The notes beneath the pieces are model-generated. The model saw only the letters and a list, made by a program, of their open reading frames with translations. It ran no database searches and was not told the DNA's origin. From the NCBI RefSeq assembly GCF_003441615.1, contig NZ_CP031842.1, positions 1,754,501 through 1,818,500 of the forward strand: DNA of 64,000 nucleotides. Direction: 5' to 3'. A program made the position numbers and the translations under genes. Origin of the DNA: Dechloromonas sp. HYN0024 (GTDB lineage: Bacteria > Pseudomonadota > Gammaproteobacteria > Burkholderiales > Rhodocyclaceae). Below, piece by piece: positions 39,647-52,320 of this stretch; positions within the stretch are counted from its first letter, which is position 1; every line of letters starts with the position of its first letter.

Positions 39647-42640
39647 ATGCGCTTGCGCCTAAAGCTCCTCCTGCCACTGCTTGTTCTCAGTACCCTGATC
39701 GGCACAGTTCTCAATTTCGTATGGATTCCGGAGTCCATACGCCAAGCCGAACGTGCCCACCTCACACGCATCGAACGCCATATCGATAGCGTAGTCGATG
39801 CCATCACACCACTCCTGCTGACCTCGCAAATCGATAGCCTGTATGAAACACTGAATGTACTGAAGGCGAAAAATAAGGAATGGCGTGACATCCGGCTCAG
39901 CAACGAGTTGGGCATGCAGATTTACCCATTGCGCGGCACCGTCAAACCAACCCCGGAAGGACGGATTGCCGAACTCAAGCAACCCATCCTGCTTGAAGGA
40001 AAGCCTCTCGGCACGCTCAGTGTCGAACTCGACCTCGACGCCTTTGTCGCCGAAAACCAGGCCCATCATCGCGCCCTGATGTACTGGCTACTCGGCTCCC
40101 TGCTCCTGCTCACCCTGCTCTTGGTTGCCGTTCTCGAATTTGCCGTACTACGTCCAGCACGCAGCTTGGCCTTGGCTGCCAATCGCCTGGCCGATGGCGA
40201 CTTCAGCGTCCACCTTCCGCGCCCAGCCCAAGATGAAATCGGCGAGCTGATTCAGGATTTTGGCATCATGCGAGATGAAATTCAGCGCTCTCACCAGTCC
40301 CTGGAAGCCGAAATCCTCGATCGCGAACACATTGCCGAAAACCTTCGCCAACATGAGGAACAACTCGAATCGATGGTACTTGAACGTACATCTGAACTAG
40401 CCCTGGCCAAGGACCAGGCGGAGTCGGCCAGCCGCGCCAAAAGTTCTTTCTTGGCAAACATGAGCCACGAAATCCGCACCCCGATGAACGCCATCATCGG
40501 CCTCGCCCATCTGCTTAAGCGCGATGCCCAATCGGTGCAGGATCGCGGCCATATCGACAAGATCATGGTTGCCGCCCAACACTTGCTCAGCATAATCAAT
40601 GACATTCTGGATTTCTCGAAAATCGAAGCCGACAAGCTGCGCATCGAAAATGCCGATTTCGAATTCGACCAGCTATTCAGGCAACTGACCGTCCTGATCG
40701 GCATGCAAGCCGAAAGCAAGGGTCTGGAAGTCGTCACTCGGCTCGATCCGGAAATTCCGCCCATACTGCATGGCGACGCTATGCGCATCGCTCAGATCCT
40801 GACCAATTTCGCCAGCAATGCGCTCAAATTCACCGCGCAGGGCAACATCATATTCCGCGCCAAACGCCTCCCCTCCAACGACGAACACCTGTTGATTCGC
40901 TTCGAAGTAGCAGATACCGGGATTGGTATCTCCAGCGAACAAATTGAGCGCCTTTTCTTAGCCTTTGAGCAGGCCGATAGCTCGACCACCCGCAAATACG
41001 GCGGCACCGGTCTTGGTCTAGCCATTTGCAGGCGCCTGGCGGAACTCATGGGAGGACAGATCGGTGTCGACAGCACACCCGGACAGGGCAGCACCTTCTG
41101 GGTCGAAATCCCCCTGATGGCAGCCGCCCAATCCGGCCCCCGCTTTTCCGGCCGGCACTTACCAGATGCATTGCATATTCTTGTCATCGACGACGATCCA
41201 GATGCCCGCGAAGCCATCTGCCACATGCTGGGTGGAATAAACGCCCGGGTCGATGCCGCATGCTCCGGTGAAGAAGCCCTCAAATTGGTTAGCCATGCAT
41301 TGGCCAACGGTGATGGCTACGATCTCGTTCTGACCGACTGGGCCATGCCCGGCATGGATGGTATCGAAACCAGCCGACGAATCGTCGCCATGTGCCAGCA
41401 CCCGCCCCGCATTATCTTGGTCACCGCCTACGGCCGCAACTGGCCCGCTGAGCGCATGCGCGAATCCGGCATCTTCGTCCAGATCAACAAACCGTTAACA
41501 CTGGGGGAACTGCAAAACGCGCTCTACGAAGCACTGCTCGGTGGCCAACAACGACACGGCCCCAACGAACCACAACCCAATGGCGACATCGGTGCCCTGC
41601 GCGGTCACCATGTGCTGCTCGCCGAAGACAACCCGGTCAATCAGGAAGTGGCGCTTGAACTGCTGGAAGATGTGGGTATCGTGGTCGATCTTGCGAATAA
41701 CGGACAAGAAGCCATTGACTGCGTAAAAGCCCGTAATTACGACCTGATTCTCATGGATATCCAGATGCCCATTCTGGACGGCATCGAAGCCACCCGGCGC
41801 ATCCGCAGCCTACCCGGGAAAACCGCGCTTCCGATCCTGGCCATGACTGCCAACGCCTTCTCGGAAGACCGCGAACTTTGCCTGGGCGCTGGAATGAACG
41901 ATCACATCGCCAAGCCAGTAGATCCAAACTCCTTGTACAACGCTCTGCTGCGCTGGATGAACCGTGACGGCAAAGTGCTGACTCCCCGATTCCCCGAAGA
42001 AGAACAACGGCAACGAGTCGCTCTCGCACAAATTCCCGGCCTCGACATTGCCAATGGCCTGCGCGTCGTCTCAGGAAAGTGGAAAACCTATGCCCGCGTT
42101 CTGCATATCTTCTGCGAAACCCACCAGGACGATCTCTACCGAATGCGCACTGCCCTGGATAATGGGCAGCTCGATGTCTTGCGCCAATTAGCCCACAGCC
42201 TTAAGGGCAGTGCCGGCAACATCGGCGCCAAACATTTATATGCGCTCGCTCAGGCCCTTGAACTGCCCCTTAAGGAACAACACTTAAATGCTGCGGAGGA
42301 AGCCCGCAAGGCTTTTGCCGAACTGGAACCGGTGTGTGCTCAATTTATTGCAAGCCTAAGTAGTCAGTTGCAACAACAGTTGCAACAACTCAAAGATCTT
42401 TCGACTGGCCCCGAACTTAGTGCGGCAAGTGCCTGCGAAAAGCTCTACAAACTTGTCGCGGAAAGCAGCATGGAAGCCATTAAATTCAGCGAAACCGCCC
42501 TACCGGCACTTTCCGGCGAGATCGATGCCAAAACTCTCACCGCACTCAGCCAACATATCCAACAATTCCGCTTCGAAGAAGCCCAGAGCATGCTGCAGGA
42601 AATCAAGGAAAAGCTAAAAGATTCGACTATTTCCGGTTAA
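39647..42640 (+). CDS. Hybrid sensor histidine kinase with two receiver domains and Hpt
   Basis: The 997-residue kinase has TM1 (residues 7-27), a periplasmic sensor of about 115 residues, TM2 (145-168), HAMP (about 168-220) and coiled coil. HisKA carries His274 ([11 protein letters not shown]), and the HATPase domain shows DTGIGI and [10 protein letters not shown]. Receiver 1 has Asp564 ([10 protein letters not shown]), receiver 2 Asp704 ([10 protein letters not shown]), and Hpt His850 (LAHSLKG). A helical tail follows. All phosphorelay residues are present. The BarA-like layout needs a separate response regulator, which is not in this window. The preceding PhnD-like protein is the likely input. 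Confidence 0.95.
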   Translation: MRLRLKLLLPLLVLSTLIGTVLNFVWIPESIRQAERAHLTRIERHIDSVVDAITPLLLTSQIDSLYETLNVLKAKNKEWRDIRLSNELGMQIYPLRGTVKPTPEGRIAELKQPILLEGKPLGTLSVELDLDAFVAENQAHHRALMYWLLGSLLLLTLLLVAVLEFAVLRPARSLALAANRLADGDFSVHLPRPAQDEIGELIQDFGIMRDEIQRSHQSLEAEILDREHIAENLRQHEEQLESMVLERTSELALAKDQAESASRAKSSFLANMSHEIRTPMNAIIGLAHLLKRDAQSVQDRGHIDKIMVAAQHLLSIINDILDFSKIEADKLRIENADFEFDQLFRQLTVLIGMQAESKGLEVVTRLDPEIPPILHGDAMRIAQILTNFASNALKFTAQGNIIFRAKRLPSNDEHLLIRFEVADTGIGISSEQIERLFLAFEQADSSTTRKYGGTGLGLAICRRLAELMGGQIGVDSTPGQGSTFWVEIPLMAAAQSGPRFSGRHLPDALHILVIDDDPDAREAICHMLGGINARVDAACSGEEALKLVSHALANGDGYDLVLTDWAMPGMDGIETSRRIVAMCQHPPRIILVTAYGRNWPAERMRESGIFVQINKPLTLGELQNALYEALLGGQQRHGPNEPQPNGDIGALRGHHVLLAEDNPVNQEVALELLEDVGIVVDLANNGQEAIDCVKARNYDLILMDIQMPILDGIEATRRIRSLPGKTALPILAMTANAFSEDRELCLGAGMNDHIAKPVDPNSLYNALLRWMNRDGKVLTPRFPEEEQRQRVALAQIPGLDIANGLRVVSGKWKTYARVLHIFCETHQDDLYRMRTALDNGQLDVLRQLAHSLKGSAGNIGAKHLYALAQALELPLKEQHLNAAEEARKAFAELEPVCAQFIASLSSQLQQQLQQLKDLSTGPELSAASACEKLYKLVAESSMEAIKFSETALPALSGEIDAKTLTALSQHIQQFRFEEAQSMLQEIKEKLKDSTISG

Positions 42641-42660
42641 TAAAATGGGCCGGAAATTTT
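42629..42660 (+). terminator. Terminator of the hybrid kinase gene
   Basis: A perfect 8-bp stem ATTTCCGG (42629-42636)/CCGGAAAT (42650-42657) overlaps the stop codon and is followed by TTT. The loop is long (13 bases). Confidence 0.6.
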
Positions 42661-42836
42661 CAGTAAAAAGCATGTCAGGAATTTTGTGTAAAGCTGCTAT
42701 TGCCTTTTGTTCTGCTTAACGGCGGCTTTGACCGAGGCGTTCGCGTAATCCGTCCGGTAGATGGCAGAGTGCAGCGGTCGATCAGGCAGAGGATATCAGG
42801 AGAAGCCGAATGATCGTAGTTGGCCAGACTCGGTCC

Positions 42837-42868
42837 TGATTCATCGCTTATTGATAAATGATGAATCA
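42837..42868. repeat. Inverted repeat TGATTCATC/GATGAATCA
   Basis: Perfect 9-bp arms are separated by 14 AT-rich bases, 30 bases past the stop of the lipoprotein gene at 42898. It lacks a U-tract, so it is either a weak terminator or a protein-binding site. The rest of 42661-42897 shows nothing I can assign. Confidence 0.5.
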
Positions 42869-42897
42869 ATTTCGCACGGCACCTGACGCTTCCCCTC

Positions 42898-43281
42898 CTA
42901 CCCCTTACGCTCAACCCGAAAATCCAGCCGGTTACCCCGCCTGTCCTCGCCGCTTCCTTCAAAGGTCCGGCAGGTCAGGGCAGTCCAGCGGACTGGTATT
43001 TCCCGGCCATCGCTGCAGCGAACTAGACCTTTACCGGTCTCCCCCTGGCAACTTCCCGGCATGGGTGAAGTTTCCGGAGGAGATAGTAGGCCGTCACATT
43101 GCAGGCGACCGTCGCGATCAGCCAGCGCAAAGCGCCCGCCACCACTGACATTGCCGGGGTAGCCCTTGCCCCGTAACTCGCCTGGTACATCGCTCAGGCT
43201 GCCACGCGCCTGATAACCGATGGCGCAGGCGGCCAGCGTCAGCGACAGGAAAATCAGCAGGGGAATTCGACGTTTGTTCAC
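42898..43281 (-). CDS. Small lipoprotein of unknown function
   Basis: From the GTG at 43281 (127 residues) the protein begins NKRRIPLLIFLSLTLAAC, a lipoprotein signal with Cys19. A longer form from a GTG at 43314 would bury the signal. The mature part is Gly-rich with four Cys and short repeats of the pattern xxxCDGLLSPP and LVRCSDGREIPVRWTALTC. No family is recognised. It is divergent from dapC. Confidence 0.7.
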   Translation of the reverse strand: MNKRRIPLLIFLSLTLAACAIGYQARGSLSDVPGELRGKGYPGNVSGGGRFALADRDGRLQCDGLLSPPETSPMPGSCQGETGKGLVRCSDGREIPVRWTALTCRTFEGSGEDRRGNRLDFRVERKG

Positions 43282-43340
43282 AAGGCAGCAATCGGTTTTT
43301 CGAGGATAATTCACATTTTTACACCCATTCGACGCCCGAC

Positions 43341-44531
43341 GTGAATTCGCATCTCGCCCAACTCCAGCCTTACCCCTTCGAAAAGCTGCGCGCCCTGTTT
43401 GCTGGCGTCACGCCGAATCCGCAATACAAGGAGATCAAGCTCTCCATCGGCGAGCCGCAGCATCCGACGCCGCCCTTCATCATGGAGGCCCTGGCCAACG
43501 GTCTCAAGGGTCTGGCCAATTACCCGACGACCCAGGGTGTGCCGGCGCTGCGCCAGGCCATCGCCGCCTGGTGCCAGCGCCGCTACGGTCTGGCGCTCGA
43601 TGCGGAAACCGAAATCCTGCCGGTCAATGGCTCCCGCGAAGCACTGTTCTCGCTGGCGCAAACGGTCATCGATACCAGCCGTGGCTACGTCCCGCTGGTC
43701 GTCAGCCCGAACCCCTTCTACCAGATCTACGAAGGCGCCGCCTATCTGTCGGGGGCCGAGCCGCGCTTCCTCAACAACCTGCCGGACAACGATTTTGCCT
43801 TCGATTACAGCAGCCTGAGCGACGAAGAATGGGCGCGCGTCCAGCTCTTCTATGTCTGCTCGCCGGGCAATCCGACCGGCAAGGTGCTGTCGCTGGCCGA
43901 CTGGAAGACGCTGTTCGACCTATCCGACAAGTACGGTTTCGTCATTGCTTCCGACGAGTGCTATTCGGAAATCTATTTCGACGAAGCCAACCCGCCCATT
44001 GGCGGACTCCAGGCGGCCAAGCTGCTCGGCCGTTCGAACCAGCGCGTAATCATGCTCTCCAGCCTGTCCAAGCGCTCCAACGTGCCGGGCATGCGTTCCG
44101 GCTTCGCAGCGGGCGACGCGGCGATCATGAAGAAATTCCTGCTCTATCGCACCTACCACGGCTGCGCCATGGCGCCCCCGGTCCAGACGGCCTCGATCGC
44201 TGCCTGGAATGACGAGGCGCACGTCCTCGACAACCGCAACCAGTACCGCGATAAATTCGCCGCCTGCACGCCGCTGATCGGCCAGGTGCTGGGCACGGCC
44301 ATGCCCGATGCCGGCTTCTACCTGTGGGCCAGGACACCAATCGCCGACACCGAATTCGCCCGTGGCCTGCTCGAACACTATAATGTCGTGGTCCTGCCCG
44401 GCAGCTTCCTGGCGCGCGAAGTTCGCGGCGTCAATCCGGGTGCCAATTTCATTCGTATCGCGTTGGTCGCCTCGCTCGACGAGTGTTTAGACGCCGCCAA
44501 CCGTATTCGTCAATTTGCCCAACAATTGTAA
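43341..44531 (+). CDS. dapC: Succinyldiaminopimelate transaminase
   Basis: The 396-residue class I/II aminotransferase has [22 protein letters not shown] and the PLP lysine in [15 protein letters not shown]. It converts N-succinyl-2-amino-6-ketopimelate to N-succinyl-LL-diaminopimelate with glutamate as donor. It begins at GTG 43341 and lies 14 bases before dapD, with dapE two genes on, which assigns it to the succinylase DAP route. Confidence 0.94.
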   Translation: MNSHLAQLQPYPFEKLRALFAGVTPNPQYKEIKLSIGEPQHPTPPFIMEALANGLKGLANYPTTQGVPALRQAIAAWCQRRYGLALDAETEILPVNGSREALFSLAQTVIDTSRGYVPLVVSPNPFYQIYEGAAYLSGAEPRFLNNLPDNDFAFDYSSLSDEEWARVQLFYVCSPGNPTGKVLSLADWKTLFDLSDKYGFVIASDECYSEIYFDEANPPIGGLQAAKLLGRSNQRVIMLSSLSKRSNVPGMRSGFAAGDAAIMKKFLLYRTYHGCAMAPPVQTASIAAWNDEAHVLDNRNQYRDKFAACTPLIGQVLGTAMPDAGFYLWARTPIADTEFARGLLEHYNVVVLPGSFLAREVRGVNPGANFIRIALVASLDECLDAANRIRQFAQQL

Positions 44532-44545
44532 TCAGAGAGATAAAC

Positions 44546-45364
<819 letters not shown>

Positions 45365-45391
45365 GTCAAACCACTCCACGAAGGTCTTGTC

Positions 45392-48605
<3,214 letters not shown>

Positions 48606-48632
48606 GCGACCCGATTGAGTCAGTTGTTCGAA

Positions 48633-49484
48633 ATGCCCAGCCCGTTTGAGGTCGAGACGGGCACTGTGCTCATGCACGAGCCATCGTGGGCCAGGGAAGG
48701 CGAACTGCGCGCCCAGTTGCTTGACGAAAGCTATGCCAAGCCTTTCGTCATCGACGATGGCAAATCGCGCTTCCTGTATTTCAACGTTCGCCTGATGCAG
48801 AGCGAGATGTCGCTCAAGGCACCGAACGACCTGGCCATTCGCTATACGCAGAAAATGATGGCCTTCCTGCTCTTCCAGCCGCGCCCCAAACGCATCGTGC
48901 TGATCGGTCTGGGGGGTGGGTCGCTGATCAAGTTCTGCTACCAGCGCATGCCCGGCACACATCTGACTGCCGTGGAACTCGATCCGCATGTGATTGCCTT
49001 CCGCGACACTTTCCTGATGCCGCCGGACGATGGCCGCCTCCAGGTACTTGAGGCGGATGGTGCCGAATTCCTCCAGACTGCTGAAAAAGGCATTGATGCG
49101 CTACTCGTCGATGCCTTCGACAAGACCGGCTTCGCCCCCAGCCTGGCCAACCGCGAATTCTTTGACAATGCCTACGCCAAGCTCTCGGGCAATGGGGTAC
49201 TGGTCATCAATCTGGCCGGTGAGAAGGAAACCTATGCCGGCCTGATCGGCGAGGCCATGCACGTTTTTGATGATCAGGTCATCGTTATTTCGGTGCCCGA
49301 CGATGGCAACCATGTCCTCTATGCCTTCAAGGAGCGCCATTTCGAACCACGCTGGCGCTGGCTGCACAACTACGCCAAGGAATTGCGCGCCAAGTTCGGC
49401 CTCGATTTCCCGGCCTTTGTGCAGAAAATGGAACGTTCGACCAAACTCGGCCTGGCCCGCCGCGAGGCCATCCGGCTACGCTGA
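48633..49484 (+). CDS. Spermidine synthase-like methyltransferase-fold protein
   Basis: The 283-residue protein (a TTG at 48615 would add 6) has RIVLIGLGGGSLIKFCYQRM, VELDPHVIAFRDTFLMP and IDALLVDAFDKTGFAPSLAN. These align with the aminopropyltransferase fold, but the canonical GGGDGG motif is GGGSLI. No polyamine genes are nearby. It may be one of the orphan spermidine-synthase homologues with unknown function. It is convergent with a small lipoprotein gene. Confidence 0.8.
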   Translation: MPSPFEVETGTVLMHEPSWAREGELRAQLLDESYAKPFVIDDGKSRFLYFNVRLMQSEMSLKAPNDLAIRYTQKMMAFLLFQPRPKRIVLIGLGGGSLIKFCYQRMPGTHLTAVELDPHVIAFRDTFLMPPDDGRLQVLEADGAEFLQTAEKGIDALLVDAFDKTGFAPSLANREFFDNAYAKLSGNGVLVINLAGEKETYAGLIGEAMHVFDDQVIVISVPDDGNHVLYAFKERHFEPRWRWLHNYAKELRAKFGLDFPAFVQKMERSTKLGLARREAIRLR

Positions 49485-49691
49485 CTACTTGCCAGCCTGT
49501 TCGGCCTGAGCTGCGCGCTGGGCCGTCAGTTGATTCAGCGCCTGCACTTGCTGCTCAACCTTATCCGCGTTGCCCCGCCCCTGCTCCAGCGCCTGCTTTT
49601 TCATCGCCGCCGCGGTCGCAGCCGTACCCACGGTTTCAACACCGCAGCCAGCCATTGCGACCAGCAAGATGAGCCCCAGACCTGTTTTCAT
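49485..49691 (-). CDS. Small lipoprotein
   Basis: The 68-residue protein starts at an ATG behind GGAGGTG. The lipobox VAMAGC puts the lipidated cysteine at residue 16. The mature part is helical and Gln/Ala-rich (KKQALEQGRGNADKVEQQVQ), suggesting a coiled coil. No named family. It starts 17 bases after pepD. Confidence 0.75.
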   Translation of the reverse strand: MKTGLGLILLVAMAGCGVETVGTAATAAAMKKQALEQGRGNADKVEQQVQALNQLTAQRAAQAEQAGK

Positions 49692-49708
49692 AGGCACCTC
49701 CCGATCGA

Positions 49709-51163
49709 TCAACCAAGTTCCGCCAGTATGCCCTGCAACAGACGCCAGCAGTGCCCGACCGAGGCCACCTCGACGCGCTCACCCGGCGCATGCGCGCCGC
49801 GAATCGTCGGCCCGAAAGAAACAATGTCCATGCCGGGATACTTGTCGCCGATGAGGCCACATTCCAGTCCGGCGTGAATAACCTGTACCTTCGAGGCAGC
49901 GGCGAAATCACGCAGAAAAACTGACTGGCAGACCTTGAGCAACGCCGAATCGGGGTTCGGCGCCCAACCCGGATAAAAACCTTCCTTTTCAACCCGACTG
50001 CCGCTCAGCCGCCATAAGCTGACAATTTCGTCGGCCAGCGCCAGACTGCCACTGCCGATCAGCGAACGCACCATGAAGTTGCAAGATCCCCCATTCGGGT
50101 GCACTTCGACCATGCCGAGGTTATTCGAGGTCTCGACCACGCCCGGCACCTGCCGGCTCATCCGGCGCACACCATGCGGCGAGGCGTGCAACGAATGCAG
50201 CCAGACTTCCTGCTCGGCCAGCGCCATGACCAGCCTTGCGTCGACACTCGAAACATCCAGTTTCAAGCCCTCATCAATGCCGCGCAACTCGGCTTTCAGC
50301 ATGGCCTCCAGGCTTGCCAGCAAAACTGGCAAACGCGCCGCTGCAATTTCCGGCAAGGCGAGCAGTGCAAATGCCTCGCGCGGCAAGGCATTGCGCGCTG
50401 AACCACCCTGCAGCGCAATCAGGCGCAAGGGCAGCGCCGCCGCCAGATCGTGCACGACGCGAACCAGCAACTTGATTGCATTGCCGCGCTCTTCGTGGAT
50501 ATCGACACCGGAATGTCCGCCGCGCAAGCCACGCAAATCGATCCGAAAAGCCTGATAGCCATCGGGAAGCGGCTCGGCAGTGCCGGGACGCTCGACATTG
50601 ACATCGAGACCGCCGGCGCAGCCGAGATAGAACTCGCCCCATTCCTCGGTATCGAGATTGAGCATCAAACGCCCCTCGAGAATACCCGCCTGAAGCCCCC
50701 GCGCCCCGCCCATACCGGCCTCTTCATCGACCGTGAGCAAGGCTTCGAGCGGCCCGTGAACAAGACTTTTGTCTTCAAGGGCCGCCAGAATCAGGGCAAC
50801 GCCTATCCCGTTGTCGGCGCCCAGCGTCGTCCTTTCGGCCACCAGCCAGCCATCGCGCAACTCGGGGCAAATCGGATCCTTGAAAAAATCATGCGCACTG
50901 CCAGCATTCTTCTGGCACACCATGTCGAGATGCGCCTGCATCACAACGCCCGGCCAACGTTCGCAACCGGCACTGGCCGGCTTGCGAATGATCAGGTTGC
51001 CCGCCGTATCGACGATGACCGCCAGACCACGGGCCAACGCCCATTGCTGCAACGAATCGCGCAGCTTCGCCTCATGTTTGGAGGGGCGTGGAATCAGACA
51101 TAGATTGGAAAAATGGGACCAGACAATGGCTGGCTGCAGGCTCGATATATCCGAATTATTCAC
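49709..51163 (-). CDS. pepD: Aminoacyl-histidine dipeptidase (M20)
   Basis: The GTG at 51163 (484 residues, GGAGC upstream) is preferred over a TTG at 51187. Metal and catalytic motifs are VVMQAHLDMVCQKN, TTLGADNGIGVA, LLTVDEEAGMGGARGL and HAGLECGLIGDKYPGMD, all typical of PepD/carnosinase-like Xaa-His dipeptidases. It hydrolyses dipeptides in the cytoplasm. Flanked by tag upstream. Confidence 0.93.
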   Translation of the reverse strand: MNNSDISSLQPAIVWSHFSNLCLIPRPSKHEAKLRDSLQQWALARGLAVIVDTAGNLIIRKPASAGCERWPGVVMQAHLDMVCQKNAGSAHDFFKDPICPELRDGWLVAERTTLGADNGIGVALILAALEDKSLVHGPLEALLTVDEEAGMGGARGLQAGILEGRLMLNLDTEEWGEFYLGCAGGLDVNVERPGTAEPLPDGYQAFRIDLRGLRGGHSGVDIHEERGNAIKLLVRVVHDLAAALPLRLIALQGGSARNALPREAFALLALPEIAAARLPVLLASLEAMLKAELRGIDEGLKLDVSSVDARLVMALAEQEVWLHSLHASPHGVRRMSRQVPGVVETSNNLGMVEVHPNGGSCNFMVRSLIGSGSLALADEIVSLWRLSGSRVEKEGFYPGWAPNPDSALLKVCQSVFLRDFAAASKVQVIHAGLECGLIGDKYPGMDIVSFGPTIRGAHAPGERVEVASVGHCWRLLQGILAELG

Positions 51164-51231
51164 GCTGTGCGTGCTCCAAAGAAACAAGGCTACATAAGTA
51201 GGGCTTGGTCATTATCTTGATTGATCTAACG

Positions 51232-51798
51232 CTAGCCTGTTCGCACTTCTCGGTGACGCGGGCAGCTGACCAGATGATCATTGACCATCCCCGAAGCCTG
51301 CATGAAGGCATAGCAAATCGTGGCGCCGACAAATTTGAATCCAGCCTTGGCGAGCGCCTTGCTCATGGCTTCAGACTGAGGTGTCCTGGCCGGCACCTCG
51401 GACAGCGAGGTCCAACCATTCTGGATGGGTGAACCGCCGACGAAACCCCAAAGATAGTTGCTGAACGATTGCCCCCCGGCCTGGATGGCCAAACAGGCCT
51501 GGGCATTGAGAATGGCGGCAGCCACTTTGGCACGGTTGCGGATAATGCCCGGGTCAGCCAATAGCTCGGCCACCTTCTGCGCATCGTAACGGGCCACACG
51601 TTCGGGAACGAATCCGTCAAACACCTTCCGGTAGTGTTCCCGCCTTTTCAACACGGTCGCCCAGGAAAGCCCGGCCTGAGCCCCTTCCAGAATGAGCAAT
51701 TCAAATAACGCCCGGTCATCGTGGAGCGGAACGCCCCACTCCTTGTCGTGGTACTCGCGGTAAAGGTCAAAGCCTTCACACCAGGGGCAGCGTTCCAT
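51232..51798 (-). CDS. tag: DNA-3-methyladenine glycosylase I
   Basis: The 188-residue protein begins MERCPWCEGFDLYREYHDKE, carries EGAQAGLSWATVLKRREHYR, and ends with a HxxxC zinc segment (NDHLVSCPRH). These are the Tag-family signatures, with Cys4, His17-like and C-terminal His/Cys zinc ligands. It removes 3-methyladenine from alkylated DNA. The frame is open upstream but the family start fixes it. Confidence 0.95.
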   Translation of the reverse strand: MERCPWCEGFDLYREYHDKEWGVPLHDDRALFELLILEGAQAGLSWATVLKRREHYRKVFDGFVPERVARYDAQKVAELLADPGIIRNRAKVAAAILNAQACLAIQAGGQSFSNYLWGFVGGSPIQNGWTSLSEVPARTPQSEAMSKALAKAGFKFVGATICYAFMQASGMVNDHLVSCPRHREVRTG

Positions 51799-51827
51799 GT
51801 CGCTATCGCTTTGTCGGGTCGAAGAGG

Positions 51828-52199
51828 TCAGCCTGCCTTGCCTGCAGCCCTGGGTTCGATGAGGTGATGAAAGGCATCGTGCACATCGCCAAAGGCAGCT
51901 TCCACGCCTGCGGAATTCGTCTGGCACTGTGCATTCAGGGCGGCCACGGCTCCGACCAACTGAGCAGCGTCACCTGAGCGGACGGCCTTCGCCAGAACGT
52001 CCATCTGCCCGGCCTTGGCACATGCAGCCTGGAGACGCTCCTTGCCCGGGGCTGAATGCCAGATGGGGGCAAGAACGGCGTGGAAGGCATCGACATCCTT
52101 GGGGAAACGATGCACGTGGTGATGCTCGTCGGCAAACGCCGGCGCGAGCCAACTGCCGGCCAGGCAGGCGATGAACAGCGGGGTGAGGTTTTGAGTCAT
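51828..52199 (-). CDS. His-rich periplasmic protein of unknown function
   Basis: The 123-residue protein has AAGGAAG upstream of its ATG and a Sec signal ending at AFA (about residue 23). The mature N-terminus is DEHHHVHRF, and a second His pair lies in DVHDAFHHLIE near the C-terminus. Two cysteines (AACAKAG and NAQCQTN) could form a disulfide. It has no CxxCH haem motif. The helical, His-rich layout suggests metal or haem binding, but this is inference; no family is recognised. Confidence 0.7.
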   Translation of the reverse strand: MTQNLTPLFIACLAGSWLAPAFADEHHHVHRFPKDVDAFHAVLAPIWHSAPGKERLQAACAKAGQMDVLAKAVRSGDAAQLVGAVAALNAQCQTNSAGVEAAFGDVHDAFHHLIEPRAAGKAG

Positions 52200-52320
52200 G
52201 GCTTCCTTGGTGTGCTACGCCCAGACGCGCTGAGCCTCTCATGCGCTATTTTATGCCGGGTTGTTCTATTCAATGGCTCCCTCTTCGTCGGTGCAAACGA
52301 CAACCGGGATTTTTCCAGCT

